From: Desmodus rotundus
Taxonomy: Eukaryota > Chordata > Mammalia > Chiroptera > Phyllostomidae
Length of the DNA: 64,000 nt
Assembly: GCF_022682495.2 (NCBI RefSeq)
Contig: NC_071392.1
Span: forward strand, 105,204,896-105,268,895
Reading direction: 5' to 3'
The notes beneath the pieces were generated by a model. It saw nothing but the letters and a program-made list of their open reading frames with translations, was not told where the DNA came from and did no database searches. Made by a program: the position numbers and the translations under genes. Below, piece by piece: positions 52,630 through 62,309 of the stretch (position 1 is its first letter; every line of letters begins with the position of its first letter).

Positions 52630-52950
52630 TCCCTTCCTCCTTTCTTCCCCCACAGGCATGCCTCTCCTGAACTCTAAGGGACCCCATGAAACTTGCAACC
52701 AGGGGAGCAATGGGCAGTGGCAGCTCGTCCCAGGCTAACCCCTGAACCTGTCCCCAATGTCCCCTTTTCTCTGACTCTTCAGCAAGCTCACAGCAGCCCT
52801 ACTTCAGCCCATTTATTTCCTATGACGTTTCTAGAGAGCCAAAGCAGAGCCCACCCAGGCTCTCTCCTGTTGCTTCTTCTATCCTAAGCTCTTCCTTGTT
52901 TCCCTGTCCGCAGCTTTAATAAACATACTCTCAAAATCAAGAAAATGAAA
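52630..52950 (+). mobile_element. Endogenous retroviral LTR family, copy A, ending at the poly(A) site
   Basis: Shares with the other copies 'gaacctgtccccaatgtccc', 'gctctctcctgttgcttctt' and the poly(A) signal region 'gctttaataaacatactctc'. It stops just after the AATAAA and is followed by an A-rich stretch rather than the U5-like part seen in copies C and D. Confidence 0.8.
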
Positions 52951-52974
52951 AGAATTGATTCCAGGGCAGTTACA

Positions 52975-53290
52975 CCAAATGTGCAAGAAATGCTAATACC
53001 AGCGGACCCTCATGAAGGTCTGGAGTGCCCCACACTTCTGAGGCCAAAACATTCTGAACAAAATCATTTCAGTTTAGCACCAAAACTCATTTGGTGGCCA
53101 AAACCTAACTTGAACAGATATGTGAATACTCAGACATTATTCTCTGCAGAAATGCGAAGGAGTCAAATTAGGGGATGCTCACCTGGATCCCACAGCTCTG
53201 TGAACACATGGCATGTGCTTTCTGAACCCCCAAACTCCCCAAATCCCACAACTCATGAGGGCCCTGAGTCATCAGGGGTCTGTGTTTGTT
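52975..53290. other. No gene seen; unassigned
   Basis: Likely an old repeat ('ccagcggaccctcatgaagg') but not identified. Confidence 0.4.
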
Positions 53291-53294
53291 TTTT

Positions 53295-53502
53295 TGTTGT
53301 TAGAGAGAGGGGGAAGGGAGGTAGAAAGAGGGAGAGAGGCATCTATGTGAGAGAGAAACATCTATCAGTTGCCTCTTAAACACACCCTAACTGGGGACCG
53401 AACCTGCAACCCAGGCATGTGCCCTGACCAGAAATCAGACCAGTGACCTTCTGCTTTGCAGAGTAACACCCAACCAACTGAGTCACACCAGTCAGGGTGT
53501 CA
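53295..53502 (-). mobile_element. VES-type bat SINE
   Basis: Antisense. 'agagagaaacatctatcagt', 'ggcatgtgccctgaccagaa' and 'ccaaccaactgagtcacacc'. Confidence 0.94.
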
Positions 53503-53514
53503 TTGGGGTTTTAG

Positions 53515-53738
53515 ATAAGGGATTGTAGCCCGAATGTATTCTAAGTGCTTTCCATCTGTTAGCTCATTCAATCCTTGCAATAACCCTATGGAATAGAAAT
53601 TATTATTCTTCCTCCCATTTTGTAGATAAGGAAACTGAAGAAGAAAATGGTGAAGTGACTTACTTCACAGCTGGTGGGTGCTGGAGCTGGGGTTTGGACC
53701 CGGGGAGCCTTAGTTCCAGAGTCCACCTCTGCACCACC
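53515..53738 (-). repeat. MIR SINE
   Basis: 'gttagctcattcaatccttg', 'cccattttgtagataaggaa' and 'ggagctggggtttggacccg'. Full length. Confidence 0.9.
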
Positions 53739-53744
53739 CCCATC

Positions 53745-55110
53745 TGCCTTGCAAAGCGAGGTAGGGGTGGTAGGGTGGGGTTAAACAGCACAAAATTGCC
53801 CTTGTAAGCTGCCTTTGCAACAAGGACATGCCCAGGAGGGTATGTGAGAAGCCAGCCTGCTGTGACAGGCATTGGCAGAGGGTGACCAGCCATCCTGGTT
53901 TGCACTGGAACTGCCCTGGTTTCAGCACAGAAAGTCCTGCATCCCAGCAGACTCCTCCTTCCCACCACACAGGGATGGTTGGTCACCCTAGGTCGTGGGG
54001 ACCTCGTGCCTCTTCCCCTAGGAGCATCATGAGCATCATAACCCACTGAGGGGGATCCTGGGGTCTGGAGAAGCATATTGTTCCCACTGCATGGCTTCTC
54101 AGTGCAGACCAAGTTCTCCTGCAGGCACTGGACCAAGACAAGGGGGGGAACACTGGCTGTGTCACATTCACTGAGTGGCAGTGTGTCTGCGTCCAAACTA
54201 GCACCTGCTCAAGGGGTTTGCAAGGACAAGTGCATCCCTATTAGGCTTTCCCTTTGAGTGCTGACTTTGGACTCCATGGTAAACACAGAGGTGATATTCT
54301 AGTGGGGGGAAATTTACTCTGACATTCCAAGTTAGAAAGGTCTGGATTTCAGCCCCGCCTTTAAATTTTAACCCATTAAAGCTCTACACTGGATACCTGA
54401 CTTCTCAAGAATGAACCACACCAGGGACTCACATCCATCTGGCCTGCCCAGTCCTATCGTTCTGCAAAGAAGGTAAGGCAGGGCTGGGGCTGTGGAGGCA
54501 GGAGAAAAAGGAGCCTGGGCTCAGAGAGGTAGGAACAGAGCCCCAAGTGCTGAGGGTCCCAAGGGTTCCTGAGCTGAGTGAGGAAGGAGGGGGCCAGAGT
54601 GCTAATGCCACACCATCCACACAACTGCTAAGGGCTCCCCCAATCCAGACCAAGGGCAGAGGCTTCTGGTTAAACATGGCCGACTGAACACATCTACCTC
54701 CACTGTTCCCTGAAATTCCAATATCATGGCATAAGGGCATTTTAAAAATGCACACCCACCCACGGGAACAGAGAACATGTGATCAAAATACAAGACAGTC
54801 TGAGATCCTCAGAAAAGTGTGGGGCAGGACTGAAAACGGAAGGGCTGGATGGTTATCCACCTGGGGGACAACTGGGTTTGGAGGTCTCCTGCCCCAGCTG
54901 GCACAGGCAGGACATGACCCCTCCCCCCCACCACAGGAGGCCCACTCATGGGAGAGGCTGAGAGATGAAAATCTGAGATAATGTTCACCCGAGGCTCAGC
55001 ACGGGGCCTGGAATAGAGCAGGTATCATTGTTATGTTCTCCTAATTTCTTGGTCTGAAAGTTGTGAGGCAGGAGAGACAAATTGGATGGCAGAGCCTGGC
55101 TGCCTGCTAA
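53745..55110. other. No gene seen
   Basis: About 1.4 kb of unassigned DNA. A 178-codon minus ORF (53660-54196) begins downstream in gene sense within a MIR and shows no motif. Confidence 0.5.
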
Positions 55111-55119
55111 CGTCCCTCC

Positions 55120-55500
55120 TCTGATGCACACACCCTTCTCATAAGTTGGGTTATCTGATGTGGCAGAAACGGCTGGCTGCCTTCTCATACCTTGCTACCC
55201 ACTTCTAGCTCATACCTGCTACCCACTTCTACCTAGCTGGAAAAGGTTTGGCTGTCTACCTCACTTTTCAGACTCAAGGCATTTCCCAATCTCCTTTATG
55301 ATTAGGAGTGGCCACGGGACTACGGACGTGGAGTTTGTTGTGAGCAAATCAGGTGGTCGCTTTAAAAGAAGAAAGCCGTCATGCGCAAAGAGGATAAGGG
55401 CCGTGTGCGAAGGATGGCAGAGCAGACAGATGGAAGGAGCCATCTGTGTGGAGTGGCTGTACCAGCCGTGCATTGCCCACTCTAGACTTCTTTTACATGA
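55120..55500 (+). repeat. Unnamed interspersed repeat, copy 3 of 4
   Basis: 'ttaggagtggccacgggact', 'gtttgttgtgagcaaatcag' and 'agagaagtaaacttctgtct'. A 29-bp near-tandem 'ctacccacttcta' pair lies at 55193-55231. Confidence 0.55.
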
Positions 55501-55717
55501 CAGAGAAGTAAACTTCTGTCTCGTTTTTTTGCTACGATTATTTTAGGACTGTGTGCTGTGTGCAGCTGATCCTAATCCTGTCTGATAAATTTGAGATGGA
55601 GACATCCCTCCCTTGCCCTCTTTCCTATTCAGAGATCCTAGAAGATCAGAATCCACAGAGACCTTAGTGAAGGAGGCCACGGGGCCAGGGGCAAAATCTG
55701 GCCCACACAAACAAATA

Positions 55718-55815
55718 CAGGTTATCTCATGGGCTAGGTATGGATACAGGGATACAGGTTATCCTATGAGTTAGGTGTGTATGTAGATTGTCCTATGAAT
55801 TAGGTGGTCTATGTG
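55718..55815. repeat. Short degenerate tandem repeat
   Basis: About three units of 30-38 bp around 'ggttatcctatgagttaggt', with variants 'ggttatctcatgggctaggt' and 'attgtcctatgaattaggtg'. Confidence 0.8.
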
Positions 55816-55817
55816 TT

Positions 55818-55935
55818 ACCCTGCGAGCTTGGCATTAGGCGCGCTATCCCCTCTCAACAGGTGAGGAAGTTGAGGCTCGGAGAGAACTTGTGCAAAGTCG
55901 CAGAGCTGTCCCAGGTGAGGCCAGGCCCCCGGACC
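55818..55935 (-). repeat. MIR SINE fragment
   Basis: 'caacaggtgaggaagttgag' then 'gctcggagagaacttgtgca'. Confidence 0.7.
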
Positions 55936-56329
55936 GCCTGCGTTTCATGCTTGCTCTGTCAGTGTTGCGTTTTTGCAATCCTTCATTTCCAACTACTCGC
56001 CCAAAGTTCACAGAGGAAGACAGCAGAGCCAAGGAGGAAGAAATACTTAATGACTCTTGTCATATGGTAGCAAATCGATGGCACAGGCTCCCTTGCTGCA
56101 TTGTGAGCAAGCCAACTAGAGAGCGGGTTTTCTCTCCACATCCTCAGTGGCCGGTGCAGGGCCAGCCTAGGGAGCTGTGTGCTGAATAAATGAAGCGACC
56201 CGCCCTCAGCCACACAGCCGGGTGGCCGAACAGGGGTGCTAACTCAGGGGTGCCTGCCTACCCAGGGCTCTGCCCCCCGACCTGGCTGCTGTCCAGCCTG
56301 CTCTGCTTTTTCCTGAACACTGACAGAGG

Positions 56330-56525
56330 CCAAGAGCACAGGCTCTGAGGTCTGGCATATTCACACCCAAATTCCAGCAGCATCTCTCAGTAGCTGTGAC
56401 CACCTGGGGCCTTGGTTTTTCCGCCAGTGAGTGGGGCTGATTAAGGTGCTTAGAGATGATGCATGTTAATCCCTTCCCCTGGTGACTAGTTCAAGAAATA
56501 GTAGCTATTATTGCGACACATGTGT
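56330..56525 (+). repeat. MIR SINE
   Basis: 'ggccaagagcacaggctctg', 'aggtctggcatattcacacc' and 'tagtagctattattgcgaca' type words near the end. Confidence 0.72.
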
Positions 56526-56564
56526 TGTATGAGTATGTGGGATGGGGGTGGATTAATTTGTCTG

Positions 56565-56880
56565 TCTTTTTTTTTTTTTAGGGTATGTTTATTTAACCTG
56601 GGGACGGTGGAACAAGAAAGGGCTTAGGACAGAAGAAGCAACAGGAAAGAGGCTGGGTAGGGCTGCTTTGACTTTCTGGAAATGTTAGAGGAAAAAATGA
56701 GCCTAAGCAGCCCTGCTTTGACTCACTGGAAAGTCAGAGGAAAGAGGACCTTGGGGACAGGTTCAGGGGGTTAGCCTGGGACGAGCTGCTGCTGCCTATT
56801 GCTCTCCTGGTTGCAAGCCTCGTGGGAACCTTTAGCATTTACAGGATGCGTGTCTGTGGGGAAAGAAGAAGGGGAAGGGA
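56565..56880 (-). mobile_element. LTR family copy B, antisense, ending in poly(A)
   Basis: On the minus strand it reads like copy A ('gctcgtcccaggctaacccc', 'tcctgttgcttcttctgtcc') up to 'ggttaaataaacataccct', followed directly by a run of A (T12 on the plus strand at 56568-56579). The tail placed right after the poly(A) signal is what a retroposed transcript would leave. Confidence 0.82.
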
Positions 56881-56884
56881 AAGG

Positions 56885-57340
56885 CAAGGATGTGCTTCCC
56901 AGGAAGGGAAGCTCCTAAGTTGCCTATCTTGAAATCCTTTTCCTCAGGCACTGACTTGCCCTCCCTTAACCCAAGGCAGCCTGAGCCCTGGGCTGGCCTA
57001 GACACAGGTGAAGGGCTCTGGTGAAGGCTTCCCATATATCTCAGGAGCTTGGGAACAATGACCTGAATTGTCCACTTATATTCCATCATTCCACCAACAC
57101 ACAACCACCTCCTGCTGTCCACTCGGCCCTGGGTCAGCACCGGAGATCTGCGATAATTTGAACCTGTCCTATCTGTGAAGACCCTTTACCTGATTGGTGG
57201 GGTTAGACGAGGTCACATGACTCTCCAATACACAGAAGATGATGGCATGTCGTATGGGAAGAGCAAAAGGGCTTCCTTGAGGAACGCGCTTTCCCACTTC
57301 AGCAGAGATGCAAGAAGCTCACCCACATCCCTACCCTCCT
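56885..57340. other. No gene or clear repeat seen
   Basis: Unassigned. May be the upstream part of copy B's source transcript. Confidence 0.4.
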
Positions 57341-57344
57341 ATCC

Positions 57345-57705
57345 TTCTGCGCTGGCTGCTGGGGCCGTTCCCATCTCTCCACAATTTGCTGTGGCCACAT
57401 GACTCCACCATGGGGACTGGATGTGGGCTGAGGTGGGATATGTGCCACTTCTGAGCCTGGCCTCTCCAAACCCTAACGCCCCCCACCCCGGGTACTCTCT
57501 TCCCCCTTTGAGTGGCTGGAATAAGGATGAGCCTCAGGGCGACCTTGAGACCCACCAGATTCATCCTGAGTCCCAGGAGGACTGAGCAGAGCGTTACCAC
57601 CCACCAGACTTGGTACATGACAAGAACTCTATTTCTAGCACGTTTGCCAGGTCTTTGTAAAAGTCGATGTGTTACAGCAGCTGGGGTTATCCTAACTAAT
57701 CCATC
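57345..57705 (+). repeat. Unnamed interspersed repeat, copy 4 of 4
   Basis: 'tgctgtggccacatgactcc', 'ggatatgtgccacttctgag', and 'tgttacagcagctggggtta' at the end. Confidence 0.7.
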
Positions 57706-57709
57706 TGCC

Positions 57710-58210
57710 TTCGAAGCCCGCTTTTCTTCACGCCAGAACTAACGATTCCCCTCCGCAACTATAACAGTTGCATCCGGTGCCGAGGCACTCAGTTGCCAAT
57801 GCCTCTGCCACAGTCTTGGTTTAACTGGCGACGATGCCCCTGATCAGTACGCACAGTGCAGATTCGGATAGTCTCCCTCATCGGTTCTGTTTGCATGGGC
57901 TGCTTTTCATTGGCTGGAATGAGATCGTGAACTAGATTTTTTTGTTGTTCAGGAAGGATATGTGAGAGAATCCTGTGTGTTTGAGACGGTGCCTCTCTTG
58001 TCTTCACCTGTGAATGGCATGCTGTGTGGGGGATGCATTTTGGGGGAGGCATCTCCCTCCATTCCTCCTCCAGCTCTGGAGACGTTGGCCCACGGTGTGT
58101 GGACATGGAGAAGTTCAAGACCAGCCTGTGTCCCCCAGGTCCTGGCAGGGACCAGGCAACACACTCAAACTGAGTAACTGAGGAGAGTTTAATAAAGCAA
58201 TTATTGAATA
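57710..58210. other. No gene or clear repeat seen
   Basis: Unassigned. Confidence 0.4.
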
Positions 58211-58214
58211 TTGA

Positions 58215-58465
58215 CAGTTATCAGGTGAATATGATCTGAGGATCTTGCATACAACACGGTAACTCTACCTGGCTGGTAACACTATTGTCTAACTCTGCTG
58301 AGAGTAGAACTGAAATGTTCTCACAGAAAGGAAGGAAGGGAGGGAGGCAGGAAGGGAGGGAGGGAGGAAGGAAGGAGGGAAGGAAGAAAAAGGAAAAAGG
58401 TAAATATGTGAGGTGAAGGGTGTGTTAATTAACTCGATGGGAGAATTCTTTTGAAGTAGGATAAT
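58215..58465 (+). repeat. L1 LINE 3' UTR with expanded GGAA tract
   Basis: 'ctgaaatgttctcacagaaa' precedes a GAAG/GGGA run at 58326-58400, then 'gtaaatatgtgaggtgaagg' and 'gtgtgttaattaactcgatg' resume the L1 3' UTR. The microsatellite grew in the A-rich stretch of the L1. Confidence 0.8.
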
Positions 58466-58484
58466 ATGAAGCTAGGAAAATCCC

Positions 58485-59500
58485 TAACAGTAGAATAAGG
58501 GAAACTGAGGCAAAATAATAAATAAGGCCAAACAGTCTGAGCAATTTACAGCCAGCCAATGAATCACAAAGTTTTATCTTTCCTAACCAAAGACACTTAG
58601 GAGCAAATGGCTTACATATTCCAGGACAGACTGGCTTCGGTCCCAGTCCCTCTTCGATGACGTTCTTGACGACATTCTTGAAAAATAAAACTAACGAGCC
58701 CCAGCTGGTGTGGCTTGGTGGATTGAGCGCCGGCCTGCAGACCAAAGGGTCGCCAGTTTAATTCCTGGTCAGGGCACATGCCTGGGTTGCGGGCCAGGTC
58801 CCCAGTGGCGGGTGTGTGACAGGCGACCACACATTGATGTTTCTCTCCCTCTCTCTCTCCCTTCCTCTCTGTCTAAAAGTAGATAAATCAAATCTTTAAA
58901 AAAATGCTCTAACTGAAATTAAAGTATAATCTAAAAATAAATAAATAAAAATAAAAATAAAACGAACTAGAAAATAACCCCTGACCCCTGTATATACATA
59001 TTTTGATGAATTAACATATTGAAGGACGCACCTGAAAAACTGATAAATATTCTGTTAAGACCCTCCCCTAAGGCCTCCCTGAGGACTCCTGCTGACCAAA
59101 GAAAGAGAAAAAGCCTCAAGACAAAGGACATGGGGCACGCTCTCGCTAGAGCACACCCACCCCTTGTACCTCCTCTGCCTGCCTCCTAAACTCGTGAGAC
59201 TTGCAGCCAGAGAGCAGCAGGCAGCAGCCGCTGGTCCCAGGGTCTCCCTGACCCTGTCCCCAAGGTCCCCTTTTTCTCTGATTTTCTCTCTCCTGTTGTT
59301 TCTTCTACCCTAAGCCCTTCCTTTGTTTCACTATCCCCAGCTTTAATAAACACACTCTCAAAATCATGTGGACTTGTGTTGTGAAATCTTTCCTACACCA
59401 AGTCAAGAACCCACTTGCTACCGGCTGGCCCGAGGCAGACCCGCTCTGGGCCCAGAGCCCGTCTGGTGACACTTTCATAATATATACATACATCAGCTCG
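58485..59500 (+). mobile_element. LTR family copy C, split by a SINE
   Basis: Left part 58485-58690 ('tatctttcctaaccaaagac') and right part from about 58910 ('ctgttaagaccctcccctaa', 'ctgaccctgtccccaaggtc', 'agctttaataaacacactct') match copy D in order. It continues past the poly(A) signal through 'gacttgtgttgtgaaatctt' to about 59500. A VES SINE (58699-58905) interrupts it. Confidence 0.85.
58699..58905 (+). mobile_element. VES-type bat SINE inside LTR copy C
   Basis: 'gccccagctggtgtggcttg', 'tttaattcctggtcagggca', 'cacattgatgtttctctccc' and a CT-rich tail. Younger than the LTR it interrupts. Confidence 0.95.
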
Positions 59501-59511
59501 TCACATCATAG

Positions 59512-60665
59512 CTGAGCTCCACGCAGTTCAACAAGGGGCCTCTGTGGGCTTTCGGCTGAGGTCAAGAACTGGCTCCTGTCCAAATATCACCCTAGAAGGA
59601 GGCGGAATTCTGCAGTTGGACTGAGGGACGCACGGCCTCTTCATCCATCCCGACTTCCGGAGGGTCTGAAGGACAGAATTATGCTGTGCATACTCACCAA
59701 TAAACTGCAGCTGGCTCAGTCCCCCAGCCCAACTGCCCCATGCAAAACTGGCACCCGCTAGAAGCCCTCTCCAACTTCATGGAGGCAGTGGTCGTCTATG
59801 GCATGAACTCCGGGGACTTGTTCAAGGCCAATGACCTGTTAAAGCGGGAACGTGACACAGTGCGGCTGTCTCTTCTGGCTCTGGCAGGGAAGGCCACGTC
59901 AAAGGGGCTGCAGAGCGGTGTGAATATCGGCACCAGGTACTCTCAGAAGCAGGTGCAGAACTTCGATGACGCCATCATGAGGACAGGCCAGCATGTCATC
60001 AGGCTCCACATGGGCACCAACAAGGGTGCCAGCCTGTCAGGCATGATGGCAGAGGGAAAGATGGCCCAAGAACCATATCCTGCCACCCATGGACTACTCA
60101 ACCATCAGCTTGCAATTGGGCTCCCAGGACCCGGCAACACATCTATGATACCAGGCTGGGGACCGGCAAGTGTGTCTGCAGACGGGCTACACACGGGGTG
60201 CCAGTCAGAGCAGCCAGGTCTTTGGCCCGGGCCAACAGTTATGACCCCAAGTACTGCCCACAAAGCCCAGCAGGCCATGGAGCTCCAGAGTCAGCTGGTG
60301 ACTACCCAAGTCCAAGGAAGGCCCTGGAGCAGGCAGGCTACTGAGGGTTCCTTTGCAGGTAACTCCCCACATCATCACCCCATCTGGGATTTGGGGTTTT
60401 CCTGGGTTTTCATCTTGTTTTTCTATGTGTTCACATGCTTCCAGCTGAGGGTCTGTGAGGCCAGGCCCACGTACATGTGGGGTGGAAGCCCCTCTCAGGG
60501 CACAGCCAGGTAGCAAATTTCCCAGCAGGCTTTGGGCCACGCTGCTGGGGGAAGAAATTTTGTTCCCTTGCTTCTGCCCCTCTTTCCTTTTCTCTGCTGA
60601 TCAGTTTGTGCTTTCTGTACCCACAGACGTTTCCGGCAGTTTTAACAAAACAAAGGCAATTTGGG
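59512..60665 (+). pseudogene. CNN2: CNN2 (calponin-2) processed pseudogene
   Basis: Intronless copy of an actin-binding calponin mRNA. Matching pieces of CNN2 appear in order across shifted frames: the N-terminal SSTQFNKG region (the start codon is now CTG at 59512), SAEVKN, MQNWHPLEALSNFMEA (from 59740), KGLQSGVNIGTRYSQKQ, an NFDDA block, the calponin repeat LHMGTNKGAS, and the last residues AGY before TGA at 60342-60344. KGLQSGV and SEKQ-type residues point to CNN2 rather than CNN1 or CNN3. Frameshifts and in-frame stops break the N-terminal third, and a central repeat is shortened. The 257-codon ORF at 59740-60513 only partly follows the gene frame. The 3' UTR-like part runs to about 60665. 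A functional gene is very unlikely. Confidence 0.92.
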
Positions 60666-60689
60666 GGCATTGGTGAGTAGGAGCCAGCG

Positions 60690-61060
60690 TGCCTGTCACC
60701 TACTGCTGCATAACAACCACCTACCCCAAGACTCAGTGGCTTCAACTAACAACCACTCTTTATTATACTATGTGCCTGCAGGTCAGGACTATAGTGGGGT
60801 GGGGTCAGGTGGGTAATTCTTGTGTTCCACAGGGCATGACTAGAGTCACATACTCACTTGGAGCTGTTCTGGTTCGGGGAGTCCGACCTGTCTTCACTGA
60901 TGTGTTTGGTCTGTGGGTCCAGATGGCAGAAAGGAAGCACGCATCCAACAGGCGACTGGAAGGACTGTATATGGGTCCTCTGGTGTGACGGTCCCAGGGC
61001 AGTTGGACTCCCTACATTGCAAGTCAGTGTTCCCAGAGAGAGTGTTTGAGAGACCCTGGG
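60690..61060 (+). repeat. Interspersed repeat, same family as 19965-20135
   Basis: 'tactgctgcataacaaccac', 'actcagtggcttcaactaac' and 'ggactgtatatgggtcctct'. Common in placental mammals. Name not fixed. Confidence 0.65.
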
Positions 61061-61079
61061 GAAGCTTCAAGGCTTCTTC

Positions 61080-61290
61080 TTTATTTATTTTTAGAGAGAG
61101 GGGAAAGGAGTGAGAAAGAGAGGGAGAGAAACATCGATGTATGAGAGAAACATTGATCGGTTGCCTCTTGCACATGCCCCAACTGGGCACCAGGCCCGCA
61201 ACCCGGGCATGTGCTGACTTGGAATTGAACTGATGACCTTTTGACTTCTGGGATGATGCCCAGCCAACTGAGCTACAGCAGTCAGGGCCC
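61080..61290 (-). mobile_element. VES-type bat SINE
   Basis: Antisense. 'agagaaacatcgatgtatga', 'atcggttgcctcttgcacat' and 'ccagccaactgagctacagc'. Confidence 0.95.
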
Positions 61291-61329
61291 TGCAAGGCTT
61301 CTTATGGCCTAGATTCAAAGTCCAGGAAT

Positions 61330-62030
61330 GTCACGTTCACCACGTTCTATCAGGGAAACGAGTAACTCAGTCCAGCCCAGGTGCAGAAGGAGGAGATTTC
61401 GAGTCCACCCCACAATGGGAGGAAGAGCAAAGAAAATGGGTCGCCTGAACCGACGAGCAAGTCATCCAGCTTAGCTGGTGTTTGAAGAACGTGCTGGGGA
61501 GTGATGAACCTGACATGGGCGAGGAACTTGAATGCCAAGGCAGGAGCTGGGGCCACAGTAATGAGGTAGAGAGTGAAGGTCCTGAAACCAGAAAAGTGGG
61601 CATTTATGTAGCCTGTCACTGCCAGAACCAGTAAGTAGAGACAAGGAGTGAAACTTCATGGGCACTTTATTCAGATGGCCGGCGATCTGAGAAGAAGGCG
61701 GGTTATGGACCCTCAAAAACTGTCTCAACATCCCATCTCGGGCTGACCTTTTTATAAAGAGAAAAGTCTGGCAAAGGTTTAGAAAAAGGTTACTTGGATA
61801 GAAGGTAGGTAAGGGGTTTGGAGAAAAGGTTAATTAGGTAAGAGCTGCAGTCGGGCAGGGGTTTTCCTAGAACTTCTTCATTGGCCGGTCAAGCCAACGA
61901 TCCTTTATCTGCATCTAGGGCTTCCCTCCCTGGAGCACAAAGGCTCTGATACCATCTTCCGGCACAAAAGTTGAATGGCTTCTTGAGCTCTGGAGTCACA
62001 TAGGTCACACGTTCCATTTCCTAGAATAAC
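61330..62030 (-). mobile_element. Endogenous retroviral LTR of a second family, antisense
   Basis: On the minus strand: TATAAAAAGG-type TATA box at about 61758-61749, then 'ctgaataaagtgcccatgaa' carrying the poly(A) signal near 61674-61665, about 80 bp later. The order U3, TATA, AATAAA is that of a complete LTR. It is unrelated in sequence to copies A-D. Ends are approximate and no internal retroviral genes are present. Confidence 0.75.
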
Positions 62031-62034
62031 AGCT

Positions 62035-62305
62035 TTCCACATGCATTAATCTTTTAAGCCTATGAACTATAACTAAAGCTAGAATCTTTAACTCTTGAGT
62101 TCCCCTATCACTCCCACATGCAATCCAAATCAGGTTCAGCTGATTTTATCGCCTAAATAAATGTAGCTTGAATCCTATCTTCCCCATCTCCCCACACCGT
62201 CACTGGCCCCTCCACCTGGGGCCATTGCGGTTACCTCCTTCCTGGTCTCCAGACCTACTCTGGCCCCTCTGCAATGCCTGCCTCCCACTGCAGCTGAGAC
62301 ACGTC
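62035..62305. other. No gene; possible L2 relic
   Basis: 'tggtctccagacctactctg' and 'gcccctctgcaatgcctgcc' are L2-like. Confidence 0.45.
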
Positions 62306-62309
62306 AGTG

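Noticed and set aside
59740..60513. 257-codon ORF as an intact calponin gene
   Set aside because: It lacks the N-terminal third, which lies upstream with frameshifts and stops, and its last part leaves the calponin frame. This is a processed pseudogene.
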